Source: Narthecium ossifragum
Taxonomy: Eukaryota > Streptophyta > Magnoliopsida > Dioscoreales > Nartheciaceae
Length of the DNA stretch: 64,000 bases
Reading direction: 5' to 3'
Assembly (NCBI GenBank): GCA_963920575.1
Contig: OY986970.1
Coordinates: 511,001 to 575,000 of the forward strand
The notes below the pieces were generated by a model. That model was not told where the DNA came from. It did not search any database and saw only the letters and a program-made list of their open reading frames with translations. The first letter of the stretch is position 1. The number at the start of each line of letters is the position of its first letter. A program made the translations under genes and the position numbers. This document shows, piece after piece, positions 62,751-64,000 of this stretch.

Positions 62751-62781
62751 CACTACTCATATCACCGCTCGTCAATTCATA

Positions 62782-63889
62782 ATATACGCATCTTCATGGC
62801 AGCAACCATGATGACATCTCTTGCCGCAATAATTTTAAACGTCGTAGTCACTATGTCATCCTTTGAAGTCACAACAGCTGCCACAGCCTCGGCCATGTTA
62901 TCCTTGCTTGCATCATTGGACTGCAAATCAAATTCAATAAAATTAACAAATAATAAAATAAAATTTTAAGATCAATTTTAAACTATAGTCATACCTTGAC
63001 AATGGACTGAAAGGTGTTTACGGTGTTCTCGAACAACACCACCATGACCAGTGAGTCTTCATGAATCCATAAAAAGAAAACTTAGGAGGTTATCTGAGTA
63101 AATAACAATTGATTCCTTTATAAAAGATGCTTACATAAGCCCCAACGTTCTGCAAATTTCTTTATTTTCTCTTTGAAAACCTGCGCTGGTGTATCTCAAA
63201 TATCCTGAAACTTTTTGCGAAAGAAGGCAGTCATTTTCTCCTGGAAAAAAGTTGAATGTATAACATCAACACTTATGGTCTCAACATCCTGAGCTAAATA
63301 CTTAAAAATTCTTGAGTTTTAGCAATTAGCAACGTTTCAAAGATTAAGATGTAATCGAAATTACAACTAATAATCAATTGGCATCTGCTTCTATTCATCT
63401 ATCGCCTTATTCAGTATACACTTTCTAGATCTTGCCTCATAGTGCTAATCAATTATTTATCAACCAATAAATTAGAAATCTCTTAAACATAACTTTTTTA
63501 AATTACAGTCACATAACTGACCCATGATACCGAGACAATTTAATTGAAACTTACATTAGCACAATCAACAAATAGGTTGTGAACTTTTGGTTATCATGAA
63601 TCAACCTTCTATCCAATAAAATGCTCTGTATATTTAACCTCATTAGATTCAGAAAACGTTCTTAATAAAATAACAATAGCATGTGCCAAACATGAACAAT
63701 ACAAATCTACATCCCGGCCAAGCTGGGTACTCCTTATTCCTAACTAAACTCTCAGTAACTACGCCATCCCTCTGCATCACCTCCTCTCCTACAGCCTCAG
63801 CCCATATCTCCTGCAAGACTCCTCTGCAATGACTCACATCAGGAACACTATCAAAAATCATCCTTACTGCAAAACAAGTCACCCTCTAT
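62782..63889. repeat. Large inverted duplication, right arm
   Basis: 1108 bp. The loop between the arms is 31 bp (62751-62781). On the minus strand it repeats the frames of the left arm. The exon equivalent to 62293-62397 has a stop and frame changes here, while the first frame (63866-63649) is longer than in the left arm, which stops after EYPA. Confidence 0.93.
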
Positions 63890-64000
63890 GATCCTCTTCG
63901 TCAAGCGCAGGAGACTTACCATCGGGGTACTTCGTGGACGAGCTGGGGCGGCGACGGCGTCTCCTCGCGGGCTGGTAGCGAGATACTCCACGAGCCTGCA
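63649..64000 (-). CDS. Unrecognised minus-strand gene, partial
   Basis: On the minus strand the window opens inside a GC-rich frame (64000-63920) that ends at a good donor (gatg then gtaagt). A 53-bp gap follows, ending ttttgcag, and then a frame from 63866 (RMIFDSVPDVSHCRG, then VLQEIWAEAVGEEVMQRDG) that stops at 63649. Joining the two across the gap keeps the frame. A 53-bp intron is short for a plant, so this model is tentative. The left arm of the inverted duplication starts inside this gap, so the right arm is more likely the parental copy. The protein family is unknown to me. Confidence 0.4.

Overview
This is plant nuclear DNA. Genes are split by many short GT-AG introns, exons are richer in G and C than introns, and intergenic space is filled with LTR retrotransposons, LINEs, MITEs and a Pack-MULE. 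Gene style and element types fit a monocot, but the sequence alone does not name a species.

The main content is a tandem cluster of full-size pleiotropic-drug-resistance (PDR, ABCG subfamily) ABC transporter genes, all on the + strand. In order they are: the 3' end of one gene (1-1151); a heavily deleted pseudogene (about 2215-3410); gene 1 (6523-13084); gene 2 (25685-32254); and gene 3 (44855-51420). Genes 1 to 3 each read as 24 exons. For gene 1 the exons sum to 4350 nt, or 1449 residues, with the order NBD1-TMD1-NBD2-TMD2.

A 19,170-bp unit is repeated head to tail. Positions 10151-29412 match 29321-48582 almost perfectly; I found two single-base differences by eye. Gene 2 is a junction gene: its 5' part equals gene 3 and its 3' part equals gene 1. 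The switch lies within 92 bp that contain intron 14 (29321-29412). This is what unequal crossing over between two older paralogues would leave; an assembly error is the alternative.

The intergenic part of each unit is a nested transposon stack. It holds an LTR-like block, an AT-rich fold-back element, a microsatellite-bearing tandem duplication and a decayed Ty1/copia element on the - strand. The copia is broken by a hAT-like MITE, a short LINE tail with a 20-bp target duplication, a 1510-bp solo LTR, and a second LINE that itself contains a 3727-bp LTR element with no pol domains.

Upstream of gene 1 lies a Pack-MULE (about 4409-6186) with long terminal inverted repeats. It carries pieces of a subtilase gene and of a probable FG-nucleoporin gene, and ends about 340 bp before the gene 1 start codon.

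After gene 3 the sequence is gene-poor. It holds a decayed LINE with a perfect 41-bp inverted repeat, two GC-rich simple-repeat blocks around a long AT-rich array, a six-unit purine-rich minisatellite, a broken SMI1/KNR4-like gene fragment, a 140-bp tandem duplication, and a 2.2-kb inverted duplication with 1.1-kb arms (61645-63889) holding exons of a gene I do not recognise.
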